Source: Ignavibacteria bacterium
GTDB lineage: Bacteria; Bacteroidota; Ignavibacteria; Ignavibacteriales; Ignavibacteriaceae
Assembly: GCA_030693705.1 (NCBI GenBank)
Contig: JAUYAB010000090.1
Span: 1-64,000, forward strand
Length of the DNA: 64,000 bases
Reading direction: 5' to 3'
The position numbers and the translations under genes were made by a program. Numbering within the stretch: position 1 is the stretch's first letter; each line of letters opens with the position of its first letter. Of the stretch, positions 22,831-30,717 are shown one piece after another. Below the pieces are notes generated by a model that did no database searches, was not told the DNA's origin, and was given only the letters and a program-made list of their open reading frames with translations.

Positions 22831-25214
22831 TAAGCAGCTCCGTAGATTTGGGATTCGAGTTCTTTAATGGCAGTAAGATAATTTTCTTTGTCGCCGAACA
22901 GAGAAATAATTTCGCTGGGTGATCCGATCTCATCAAACGGATTGATTTTTAAAATGGTGAGGTCTTCGATATTTTCAATACCGCCATCGGCATATTTATC
23001 AAGTAAATTCTCTAAAACATTTCTTGCCTTACCGGAATATTTAGCAAAGTAATTTCTCTTTTTAACATTCTCGGCTCTCTCTTTTCTTGTAAGCGGCGGT
23101 TGGTCATAGGCGGCGTGCAGAATCAAATCGAAAACATCCATTTCCTTATTTATCTCATCAAGAAAATTTCCAAGGATAATACCTTGTTCTGTAAGTTCTT
23201 CAATAAGTACTTGTTTCTGTTCGGTTTGATTCCACTTGTTTATAAAATCATCAAGAGAGCGGTATTTTTTCCGAACCATGTTCCTGGTATAATCTTTCAG
23301 ACTTCCGGTAATCAACTTGCCTTCATTACCGATATATTGCACTCGTTCATTAAGCATGGCAACATTTACCCCGTTCACATAGACTTTTTCTCTATGGGGA
23401 AGCGGTTCATCGGTTGCAGCATCAGTATCAACATAAGGGATGTGGGGTTCAAAGACCACATCTTCACCCGTTAACTCATCGGTATATATGTCGGTAATCT
23501 TTTCTTCATCTTCAATTGTCGGAATTTCTTCTTCAGGATCAACCACTTTAATCATCACCGGATCACCGTCAAAATTAGTATCTGCAAAAAGACGGGTTGC
23601 ATTTCTAAAATCCATGATGGTGAAAAAGAATTTGTTATAATCTTCGTTTATACGTGTACCGCGTCCGATGATCTGTTTAAATTCAGTAATAGAATTTATG
23701 TTACTATCCAGAACAATAAGCTTGCAAGTCTGTGCGTCAATACCTGTAGTCATCAATTTTGAAGTAGTGGCGATTACGGGATAATCTTCTTCCGGGTTTA
23801 TAAAATTATCAAGTTCTCTTTTGCCGGCTTCATCATCTCCGGTTATTTTCATAACGTATTTTGGATTAGCAGAAGCAAGATCAGCGTTTTCATTTATGAG
23901 CGCTAACCGCATTCTTTCTGCGTGTTCAATATCCACACAAAAGATAATTGTTTTATCGAATCGATTATGTTTCTTTAGATATTCGGTTATTCTGCTTGCG
24001 ACAAATTTAGTTCTTTCATCAATAACAAAATTGCGGTCGTAATCATTTGTATTATATTCTCTATCTTCAATAAGGTTTCCGTTAATATCGGTCTTCCCTT
24101 CTTCGGGACGGTAACCTTCAAGGTCAACATTTATACCGCAGCGGATAACTTTGTACGGCGCAAGAAAACCATCTGAAATACCTTGCTTTAACGAATAGGT
24201 ATAAAGAGGATCGCCGAAGTATTCTATGTTTGAAATAACATCGGTTTCTTTGGGTGTGGCTGTTAAACCTATGTGTGTAGCTTTGTCAAAATAAGTTAAA
24301 ATTTCTCTCCATGCACTGTCTGCCGCTGCGCTGCCGCGATGACATTCATCAATAACAATAAGATCAAAGAAGTCCCTGCTGAATTCTTTGTAGGCATCTT
24401 TGTCTTCATCATAATTCATAAGTCCTTGATAAAGAGCCAGATAAATTTCGTACGATTTATCAATTAACCTATGTCTAATAACCGTCATCTTGTCGCCAAA
24501 GTATTGAAAGTCATTTCGTTTGGCTTGATCTATTAAAGCGTTTCTATCTGCAAGAAAGAGAATTCGTTTCTTAACACCGGCTTTCCAAAGACGATAAATA
24601 ATATGGTAAGCAACTAATGTTTTACCCGTACCTGTTGCCATTGTAAGCAATATCCGGTTTTGTCCTTTTGCAATCGCTTCAATAGAACGGTTAACGGCAA
24701 TTTGCTGAAAATATCTTAACTGCTTTGGTGATTTATAATCATATTCTTGTTGGGCAATAATTTCTTCAGAAGGTTCGGTAATCCCTTTATAGATTTTATA
24801 TCTTTTCCATAATTCTTCAGGTGTTGGGAATTCATCATTGCTAATTTGTTTTTCTATCATACCGTCTTTAGCAGTACGGTCATGCATTATAAAACCGTCG
24901 CCGTTACTGCTGAATGCAATTGGAAGATCTAAGATGGAAGCATAGTCTAATGCTTGCTGAATACCTGAGCTTATAGAATGGTTATTGTCTTTGGCTTCTA
25001 TAATTGCAATGGGGATGTTGGGTTTGTAGTAAAGAATGTAATCGGCTCTTTTTTGTGTTCCCCGTGACCAAAGATTTCCTTTTACATAAATTCTTCCGGC
25101 AGTAAAGGAGAATTCTTCACGGACTTGTTTTTCAATATCCCACCCCGCTTGCTTAATTGCAGGTGTTATGAATTTAGTACAGATGTCCCGTTCGGAAAGT
25201 GATTTCTTATCCAT
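22830..25214 (-). CDS. hsdR: Type I restriction endonuclease subunit HsdR
   Basis: The 794-residue translocating restriction subunit. An N-terminal PD-(D/E)xK nuclease has ADYILYY with Asp58 and IIEAKD with Glu73/Lys75. The SF2 motor follows, with Walker A ATGTGKT (193-199), DECHRG (289-294), GLTATPKET and a late motif IGRGTRINEDY. The size and the C-terminal part (DPEEEIPTIEDEE, then NLLDKYADGGIENIED) fit the EcoEI-like branch, which is shorter than EcoKI-type HsdR. It is the first gene of the hsdR-hsdM-hsdS operon. No frameshift is seen, so the system looks functional. Confidence 0.95.
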   Translation of the reverse strand: MDKKSLSERDICTKFITPAIKQAGWDIEKQVREEFSFTAGRIYVKGNLWSRGTQKRADYILYYKPNIPIAIIEAKDNNHSISSGIQQALDYASILDLPIAFSSNGDGFIMHDRTAKDGMIEKQISNDEFPTPEELWKRYKIYKGITEPSEEIIAQQEYDYKSPKQLRYFQQIAVNRSIEAIAKGQNRILLTMATGTGKTLVAYHIIYRLWKAGVKKRILFLADRNALIDQAKRNDFQYFGDKMTVIRHRLIDKSYEIYLALYQGLMNYDEDKDAYKEFSRDFFDLIVIDECHRGSAAADSAWREILTYFDKATHIGLTATPKETDVISNIEYFGDPLYTYSLKQGISDGFLAPYKVIRCGINVDLEGYRPEEGKTDINGNLIEDREYNTNDYDRNFVIDERTKFVASRITEYLKKHNRFDKTIIFCVDIEHAERMRLALINENADLASANPKYVMKITGDDEAGKRELDNFINPEEDYPVIATTSKLMTTGIDAQTCKLIVLDSNINSITEFKQIIGRGTRINEDYNKFFFTIMDFRNATRLFADTNFDGDPVMIKVVDPEEEIPTIEDEEKITDIYTDELTGEDVVFEPHIPYVDTDAATDEPLPHREKVYVNGVNVAMLNERVQYIGNEGKLITGSLKDYTRNMVRKKYRSLDDFINKWNQTEQKQVLIEELTEQGIILGNFLDEINKEMDVFDLILHAAYDQPPLTRKERAENVKKRNYFAKYSGKARNVLENLLDKYADGGIENIEDLTILKINPFDEIGSPSEIISLFGDKENYLTAIKELESQIYGAA

Positions 25215-25354
25215 TGATAGATAAGTTTGTAATAATCAAAGTATAAAAATTAAAACCGGTCAATATCGCTGCCCTATCTTATTATTTGATGAGATAAAGA
25301 TAATTAAAATAAATGTTATGCAAAAGAAGCGGCGGGAAAAATTAGATTTGGGTA

Positions 25355-25690
25355 AATAACTCATATTGCCCATACTTCGTTAAAAATAACCCCGACATTT
25401 AGAGACTGTGTGAGTATTCAAATAAACCGTCTTCCTTTAGAAGATAAATTGAAACGGTTTATGGCTCTATCATCTTTGCCATTAACACCTCGATTAATCG
25501 ATGTGTTAATGAAATATAAATCAAGACTTGAACCGTTTTACCTATGCGCCTCAGGCGTAACGGTTTCCGGTTGGCGATTTTTATTTCATTCCTCCTTGGT
25601 TTAAATCTTGGATAATTATAAACCATATTTTTCACACAGCCTCTGAATGGCGGGGTTAATACATAAAAGTTTTGCATAACATGAGTTATT
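25355..25690. mobile_element. MITE-like element with 59-bp terminal inverted repeats
   Basis: The left end 25355-25413 (AATAACTCAT ... CTGTGTGA) and the right end 25632-25690 (TCACACAG ... ATGAGTTATT) are inverted copies of equal length; about 42 of 59 positions pair, without gaps. The interior (about 218 bp) has no gene but contains further hairpins, including GTCTTCCTTTAGAAGATAA and an almost perfect 32-bp palindrome near 25481-25512. This is the form of a non-autonomous transposon remnant. Related end sequences occur at 46476-46500, 46682 and 47369. Confidence 0.7.
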
Positions 25691-25923
25691 AATCTTCGGT
25701 ATTCTACATTCCCCAACAGAGTCGGGCACGCTTGTTCATTATTCATTATTTTTTGGTTCCGTTCTGAAAAATTATTTAACCGATGATCTTATACTTGTAT
25801 TTCTAGTCCATTTCTTGTTGATTTTAGAAGCACACCTTGAATTTCAATCAAAATCACACAATATTTTGCTGAAGCCTTCACCAAACCCATTGTAAGGTGG
25901 TTTTTCTCACATGCAAGCTTTCA

Positions 25924-26350
25924 TTTCGTCACTGCAAGATGACATTTCTTCGCTGCGACATGACTTTCTGTCACTGCGAGATGACTTTCTGTCACTGCGA
26001 GATGAGTTTCCGTCACTGCGAGAATGCTTCCCGTCACTGCGAGATGACTTTCCGTCACTGCGAGATGACTTCCCGCCACTGCGAGATAAGAATCCGCCAC
26101 TGCGAGATGAGTTTCCGTCATTGCGAGAATGCTTCCCGTCACTGCGAGATGAGTTTCCGTCACTGTGAGAATGCTTCCCGTCACTGCGAGATGAGTTTCC
26201 GCCATTGCGAGATGTCTTCCCGTCACTGCGAGATGAGTTTCCGTCACTGCGAGATGTCTTCCCGTCACTGCGAGATGTCTTCCCGTCACTGCGAGATGAG
26301 TTTCCGCATTGCGAGAATGCTTCCCGCCACTGCGAGATGACATTTCTTTC
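25924..26350. repeat. Tandem array of about twenty 21-nt units
   Basis: Units such as GTCACTGCGAGATGAGTTTCC follow one another with small changes (ATGACTTT, AATGCTTCC, ATGTCTTCC) and occasional one- to two-base losses. There are no spacers, so it is not a CRISPR array. The 21-nt period keeps several frames open (SLRDEFP-type heptads on the plus strand, HLAVTET-type on the minus strand), but there is no start context or signal for translation. Confidence 0.9.
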
Positions 26351-26407
26351 ATGTAACCGCTCAACATTGCACTTAATAATCTTGTTAGCTTAGAGAGATA
26401 GTTTTGT

Positions 26408-26482
26408 CCTCTGCGTTTCTCTTTATTCTTTGCGGTTTAATCTTTTTAACCGCAGAGGATGTGGAGCAGCGCAGAGGTTAAA
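26408..26482. repeat. Dispersed inverted repeat, copy 5
   Basis: The left arm CCTCTGCG and right arm CGCAGAGG are both intact, with an inner pair GCGGTT/AACCGC. It ends one base before the stop codon of the GH43 gene at 26484, the same placement as copy 4 next to hsdS. Confidence 0.75.
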
Positions 26483-26483
26483 T

Positions 26484-28241
26484 CTATTTACTCTTCACCA
26501 CTTCACTTACTTTTGAAACGCCGACTTCGTTAAATGATTCTATTACAAAGTAATAATCTTGCCCGACATTTAATGCTCGCAATTCTAATTTGGTATCCTC
26601 ATCAGCCCAAACCTGGTACGTTTGGTAAAGTTTATCTTTTGCAATTCCCCAAAGGATGTTGTAACCAACAGCGCCTTCAACTTTATTCCAACTGATAAAC
26701 GCATTTCGTTCATCTTTATCTCGGATAACAATTAGATTTGTTGGCATCTGTGGAGTTGCACCGGTTCCTTTTCCAAAAATTCTTATATCACTTACGGCAA
26801 GATTTGGCGTTGGCATGTAAACATTTTCGTATTTAATGTAACGCGCTGTGACAGCTTTTGGTAATTCAAAGTAACCGTTGGGTCTATCTTGTTTTACTTT
26901 TGAAAGATCAACGATCAATTTCCAATCTTTTCCATCAAGAGAAGAATAAAACTTGTATTGAGTATAAATCCGCGAAGTATCGTTATCGAAAATATCTGAT
27001 TTGTAATCTGCAAAATGGATTTGCACCGCTCTCACTTCACACTCTTCTTTTAGATCGATGGTAAGCCATTCACCGGCTTTATTTTCTTGCGCAACCCAAA
27101 ACGTTCGCGGGTTTTCATCCGTTACATTTGTTACCTTAAAAGTATCGCGAACAGAAGAAGCCGTTACTTTTTTCTTATAAGAAAGAAGCATCCATCCGGT
27201 AAACAGTTCGTCTTTGTCTGTAAGTTTTTCTTTTGGTAAATAATGGGGGAAATCTCCAAAACGAGTGTTCGCATAAAACAAATCTTCTTTATCAAAGAAA
27301 GCGGGAAACATTGCTATACGCCGTTCAAAATTCCAGTTGATCGCTATCCATGGAGTTCCGGTATTCCAATAATTTCCATAATTATCTTGAAAAGTATTCC
27401 CGTGTCCGGCGCCCGTCATAAATCCGCCGGGTTTATAAGAGATCGGATTATTCGGCGCGTATTCAAAAGGTCCCATCGGATCGTTCCCCACATAAGTTCC
27501 ATTCGCGTAAACATTGTATTCGGTTCCCGGAGCTGCGTATTGCAGATAATATCTCCCGTTGTGCTTCGTCATCCACGCTCCTTCAATAAACGGTTTTATT
27601 GTGGAAGTATGATTCGGACCGAATCGCTCCCACCCATGTAACTCCGGATGTAAATAAATAAATTTATTTATCTCTCCTGTGTAAATCAATCTTTTGTTGT
27701 GGTTAAGTTCGCTGCCGTAAATCGGATAAACATTTGACGAACCCCAATACATAAACCAACGATCGGTTTCATCGTCGTGAAAAATTGCGGGATCCCACGG
27801 ACCAATTGTATCCGGTAATAATGGAAGCCATCGGTTATAAAACTCAAGCTTCCCCTTTTCCGGCTCTGTTGAAAAGAAAATTGGACGCTGCTGAAAAGTA
27901 GATTGGAAAAGATAAAGCGTATCGCGAACAGAAAGCGCAGCCGGAGCGCAGATATCTTCCATCGGCCATTTGCTTGGTTCAATAAAATTCCAATTTATTA
28001 AATCCTTTGAATGCCAGTAACCTCCGGAAATTGTAACAAATAAATAATATTCCCCTTTGTGATTTACAATCACCGGATCGGCGCCGCTGCGGTAAGAAAT
28101 TTTATCGTTTATCTGTTCCCAATTGTATTTGTAGGAAATATCCATCGGGTTACAGTAAGTTTTTTGATTAGGCAGTTGAGCAAAAGTTAACGCGGATATA
28201 AAAGCCAACAAAATGATTTTTGTAACGGTTAAAGTTTTCAT
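26484..28241 (-). CDS. Secreted GH43-like glycoside hydrolase with discoidin and FN3 domains
   Basis: A secreted carbohydrate-active enzyme of about 585 residues, most like family 43 xylosidases/arabinofuranosidases. It has a signal peptide (MKTLTVTKIILLAFISALTF). The five-bladed propeller domain (about 25-340) has likely catalytic acids Asp55 (RSGADPVI), Asp150 (GPWDPAIF) and Glu220 (FIEGAWM). It is followed by an F5/8-type C (discoidin) carbohydrate-binding domain (about 360-490, KVTASSVRDTFKVTN ... VSDIRIFGKG) and a fibronectin type III domain (about 500-585). I chose the ATG at 28241 over a GTG at 28283 because the signal peptide starts there. Probably acts on plant-type polysaccharide outside the cell; substrate uncertain. 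Confidence 0.85.
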   Translation of the reverse strand: MKTLTVTKIILLAFISALTFAQLPNQKTYCNPMDISYKYNWEQINDKISYRSGADPVIVNHKGEYYLFVTISGGYWHSKDLINWNFIEPSKWPMEDICAPAALSVRDTLYLFQSTFQQRPIFFSTEPEKGKLEFYNRWLPLLPDTIGPWDPAIFHDDETDRWFMYWGSSNVYPIYGSELNHNKRLIYTGEINKFIYLHPELHGWERFGPNHTSTIKPFIEGAWMTKHNGRYYLQYAAPGTEYNVYANGTYVGNDPMGPFEYAPNNPISYKPGGFMTGAGHGNTFQDNYGNYWNTGTPWIAINWNFERRIAMFPAFFDKEDLFYANTRFGDFPHYLPKEKLTDKDELFTGWMLLSYKKKVTASSVRDTFKVTNVTDENPRTFWVAQENKAGEWLTIDLKEECEVRAVQIHFADYKSDIFDNDTSRIYTQYKFYSSLDGKDWKLIVDLSKVKQDRPNGYFELPKAVTARYIKYENVYMPTPNLAVSDIRIFGKGTGATPQMPTNLIVIRDKDERNAFISWNKVEGAVGYNILWGIAKDKLYQTYQVWADEDTKLELRALNVGQDYYFVIESFNEVGVSKVSEVVKSK

Positions 28242-28318
28242 AATATAAACTTTATTAAAATGATTTTGAAAAATACCATTCACATTCTACTTCCGGCAAG
28301 CACTTGTAAAATAAATCG

Positions 28319-29215
28319 TCATTTTATTGAAGATACTTTACTTGCTCTTAAATAATCCCGGAATTGTTTTCTTACTTCTATTACTTCATTATGTGATAAA
28401 TCAGTATGAATAAAAATTAACCGATTATTGACAAGCTGAGTTTGCGCTAATTCTTTTTCATCAGTTTTCAAATACGGAATCTTCAAGGAATCGAGATCAT
28501 TCATAAGATTTTCCGTTTCTGCCACCGTTCCTCCTTGATCAGTATAAATGTTTACAAATTTTCCTTTAAAGTTTTGTAACCACTTCAGAAACTTTTCCGT
28601 TTCGGCATAAAGCGCATCGAATAAAATAACATCAGATATATTTTTTGTTAACCCGCCTTGATCCACCGAATAAGCAATCGCGCGATACGCGCCGCTGTGC
28701 CCCGCTAAAAAAATTTTGCCGATCTTTGTCGAGTTTACAATTTTCTTTTTCTTTAAATACTTTACAACATCTTCGAGTAAATTTTTTAAACCATCTTTAT
28801 CCTCCATCTTTCCGCCGAAAGAATCGGGGGCATTCTTCGGTCCTTCTGGAAAAACGAACACCGCATTTTTGTTGCTTTCAGAAAATTGTTCTATAAGTTT
28901 AAACTGAGCACATGCGCTATCAATATTATTATACCACCCGTGAACATAAACAACAATGTTTGTACTTTGAGTTGGTCGAAATCCCTTCGGAATAAAAATT
29001 AAAACACTGCTATCGGCATAATGTTCTTGAAAAGAGAACGATTTGTTTTTATAACTATGCCCATCCATCCTTTTAGGATGAGGAAATGGAGCGGAAGAAA
29101 ATTGCGGAATAAAGACTTTACCGAGATGTTCATATCTCTCCACAACAGACTGAGAAAGCAATTCGTTTATGACCACAATAACCAAAATAAACGATAGAAT
29201 AGTCTTACTTTTCAA
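28319..29215 (-). CDS. Secreted alpha/beta-hydrolase (esterase-like)
   Basis: A 298-residue exported protein with a signal peptide (MKSKTILSFILVIVVINELL). The alpha/beta-hydrolase fold is indicated by the oxyanion segment YVHGWYNN (90-97), the nucleophile elbow GHSGAYRA (Ser174) and the C-terminal HTDLSHNEV (catalytic His candidate). The start is a TTG at 29215: no ATG is available, a stop lies just upstream, and AAGGAG is placed 7 nt before it. It lies upstream of the GH43 gene by 77 bp, so both may form a polysaccharide-degradation unit (for example an acetyl- or feruloyl-esterase). That link is inference. Confidence 0.8.
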   Translation of the reverse strand: MKSKTILSFILVIVVINELLSQSVVERYEHLGKVFIPQFSSAPFPHPKRMDGHSYKNKSFSFQEHYADSSVLIFIPKGFRPTQSTNIVVYVHGWYNNIDSACAQFKLIEQFSESNKNAVFVFPEGPKNAPDSFGGKMEDKDGLKNLLEDVVKYLKKKKIVNSTKIGKIFLAGHSGAYRAIAYSVDQGGLTKNISDVILFDALYAETEKFLKWLQNFKGKFVNIYTDQGGTVAETENLMNDLDSLKIPYLKTDEKELAQTQLVNNRLIFIHTDLSHNEVIEVRKQFRDYLRASKVSSIK

Positions 29216-29319
29216 AGTTGATTCTCCTTACCAGATTTATGTTTCGGACTTATAACAAATTTATTATCGTGAAATAAAAATCTCAATTATTTTACAGAAA
29301 ACAAAGTCAGTCTAAAACC

Positions 29320-29673
29320 TTATTTTCTTTTGTTATAACCGATCTCTTCATACGGTTGGAGTTTCTCCATCCATAATTCTAAAAATACTTTCAAATCTTC
29401 TCGATAATCATATTCAGGGTCATCTTTCGGTTCCAGGAGATCAACAATTTCGAAGACAAAATTGTCTTCACCAAATTGATTAAAGTCCTTTTGTAATTCG
29501 CTATTCACATGCACTCCGCTTCTCAACTGGAATTTGAAACTATTGGACTTTCCGTGCAAATTGAGACTACTTCCGATAAATATTTTTCCGTTCACTAAGT
29601 TTTTTATCCGGTAAATCCCCATTGGCGGGAGCGTTTGTTTGTATAGCTTTTTTAATTCTTTTTTATCGATCAT
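29320..29673 (-). CDS. GIY-YIG-like protein
   Basis: A 117-residue single-domain protein. GIYRIKNLVNGKIFIGSS (about 19-36) corresponds to the GIY and YIG elements of the GIY-YIG nuclease fold, with YIG changed to FIG. FQLRSGVHVNSELQKDFNQF supplies the conserved helix and the Asn/Glu region, and FVFEIVDLLEP the third strand. The catalytic Arg/Glu cannot be placed with certainty, so activity is unclear. It starts 4 nt after the TetR-type gene's stop and is probably cotranscribed. Confidence 0.75.
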   Translation of the reverse strand: MIDKKELKKLYKQTLPPMGIYRIKNLVNGKIFIGSSLNLHGKSNSFKFQLRSGVHVNSELQKDFNQFGEDNFVFEIVDLLEPKDDPEYDYREDLKVFLELWMEKLQPYEEIGYNKRK

Positions 29674-29677
29674 TTCT

Positions 29678-30271
29678 TCATTTCACTTCTAAAATTGAGT
29701 TTATTTGATTTTCTATTTCTTCGGAAAATTCTTTATATGTTTCCGGCTGCCTTCTATTGATATAGAGCAACAACATTCCCACTAACGTAAAATTCAGAGT
29801 ATTCATTTTTACTTTCGCATCCTCCTTGTTCATCACTTTTGTATCAATGCAGTACTCCCAATCATTGTTACTCAACCTATCAAGAAAATTGGAAATTAAT
29901 TTCAGTGTTGGCTGCTTGTTGGCGACATCATTTATTTTTTCCAGAAAAAAAAGTTCGAAAGTACCGGGATACTGGATAAAATATTTCACATAAGCTTTTG
30001 CAATTGACTTAATTTTTTCTATCCCCGCCGGAGTTTTTTCCGTTTCTGAAATAACAAAGGTCTCGCATTCTTCCTGAAAATCGACTACGCATTCAAAAAT
30101 AAGGTCTCTTACATCTTTGAAATAATTGTAAAGTGTGGCATAAGAATAACCTGCACGATCAGCAATATTCCTAACGCTGATACTCTTTAATCCTTCTCCT
30201 TTTAATATTTCCTTTGTAGCTTGAATGAAATAACCTCTCATCCGCTGCTCTTGAATCTCTTTATTTCCCAT
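29678..30271 (-). CDS. TetR/AcrR-family transcriptional regulator
   Basis: A 197-residue regulator. The N-terminal helix-turn-helix (about 18-62) has LKSISVRNIADRAGYSYATL followed by YNYFKDVRDLIFE, the standard TetR pattern. The C-terminal ligand-binding part is helical and starts around residue 85. It is divergently oriented from the thr operon region, with the GIY-YIG gene downstream. Effector and targets are unknown; autorepression is usual for the family. Confidence 0.9.
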   Translation of the reverse strand: MGNKEIQEQRMRGYFIQATKEILKGEGLKSISVRNIADRAGYSYATLYNYFKDVRDLIFECVVDFQEECETFVISETEKTPAGIEKIKSIAKAYVKYFIQYPGTFELFFLEKINDVANKQPTLKLISNFLDRLSNNDWEYCIDTKVMNKEDAKVKMNTLNFTLVGMLLLYINRRQPETYKEFSEEIENQINSILEVK

Positions 30272-30508
30272 AAAACTTCTTCCATTAACTGAATTTATTT
30301 AATTAACGCTGTTAATATATTGAACTTAGTTTTAATAAAAAAAATTACGTTCTATAATTTTAACTCTCTTTCCTTGCTCAATAAAAATTATTCTTCGCTC
30401 ATGGGATTCAACTCTTCAACTGATTCAACAGCTTTGTCATGGAATTCTAAACTTTCTTCGATAAGATTACACCCGGAAGGAATAATATCCATTTTTTCTT
30501 TCCGTGCT

Positions 30509-30540
30509 GTTGACAAAGAATGTTTTTTGTGTTAGGTTTG
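30509..30540 (+). promoter_or_regulatory. Promoter of the thr leader/operon
   Basis: GTTG at 30509-30512, 20-nt spacer, TAGGTTTG at 30533-30540: a good Bacteroidota-type promoter, 13 nt before the leader peptide ATG. The met promoter at 37348 has the same 20-nt spacing and a similar TTGACAAA block. Confidence 0.65.
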
Positions 30541-30553
30541 CCCTACTTAAAAA

Positions 30554-30631
30554 ATGAAAAACATGAGATCAAATATTATCAGCACCATGTGCATGGGAAC
30601 CACAACACCACCGGACATCGGAAGTTGGTAA
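30554..30631 (+). CDS. thrL: thr operon leader peptide
   Basis: A 25-codon ORF between the promoter and thrA. It includes N-I-I-S-T-M-C-M-G-T-T-T-P-P-D-I-G, rich in codons for threonine (4), isoleucine (3) and methionine (4). It ends at TAA 30629-30631, immediately over the segment GGAAGTTGGT, which can pair with the 5' arm of the terminator. This is the layout of transcription attenuation: ribosome stalling at scarce Thr/Ile (or Met) codons would free the antiterminator. Translation has not been shown; the assignment is from sequence. Confidence 0.8.
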   Translation: MKNMRSNIISTMCMGTTTPPDIGSW

Positions 30632-30656
30632 TAGCATAAGACTATTTAAATGTGTA

Positions 30657-30692
30657 AAAACCGACTTCCTCAAAAGAAGCCGGTTTTTTTTT
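30657..30692 (+). terminator. Attenuator terminator of the thr operon
   Basis: Stem AACCGACTTC (30659-30668) with GAAGCCGGTT (30676-30685), one A-C mismatch, loop CTCAAAA, followed by a run of T to 30692. The 5' arm is complementary over ten bases (one G-U) to GGAAGTTGGT at the end of the leader ORF, giving the alternative antiterminator. Confidence 0.85.
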
Positions 30693-30717
30693 GTGCATAA
30701 CTAAATTTGGATAAAAA

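Larger units (their letters stand above)
25215..26483. other. Repeat-rich spacer between hsdR and the GH43 gene
   Basis: No credible gene. From left to right it contains a MITE-like element (25355-25690), a fragment CCCCAACAGAGTCGGGCACG with GCTTGTTCATTATTC that recurs at 46875, a 21-nt tandem array (25924-26350) and dispersed repeat copy 5 (26408-26482). The long open frames over the array on both strands arise because a 21-nt period keeps frames open. Confidence 0.75.

Noticed and set aside
25924-26350. CRISPR array
   Set aside because: Units follow each other directly with no unique spacers, and no cas genes are present in the window.
25897-26367. Open frames of about 147 codons on both strands over the 21-nt array
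   Set aside because: They are heptad translations of a tandem repeat in several frames at once, with no start context, no domain and no composition typical of proteins here.
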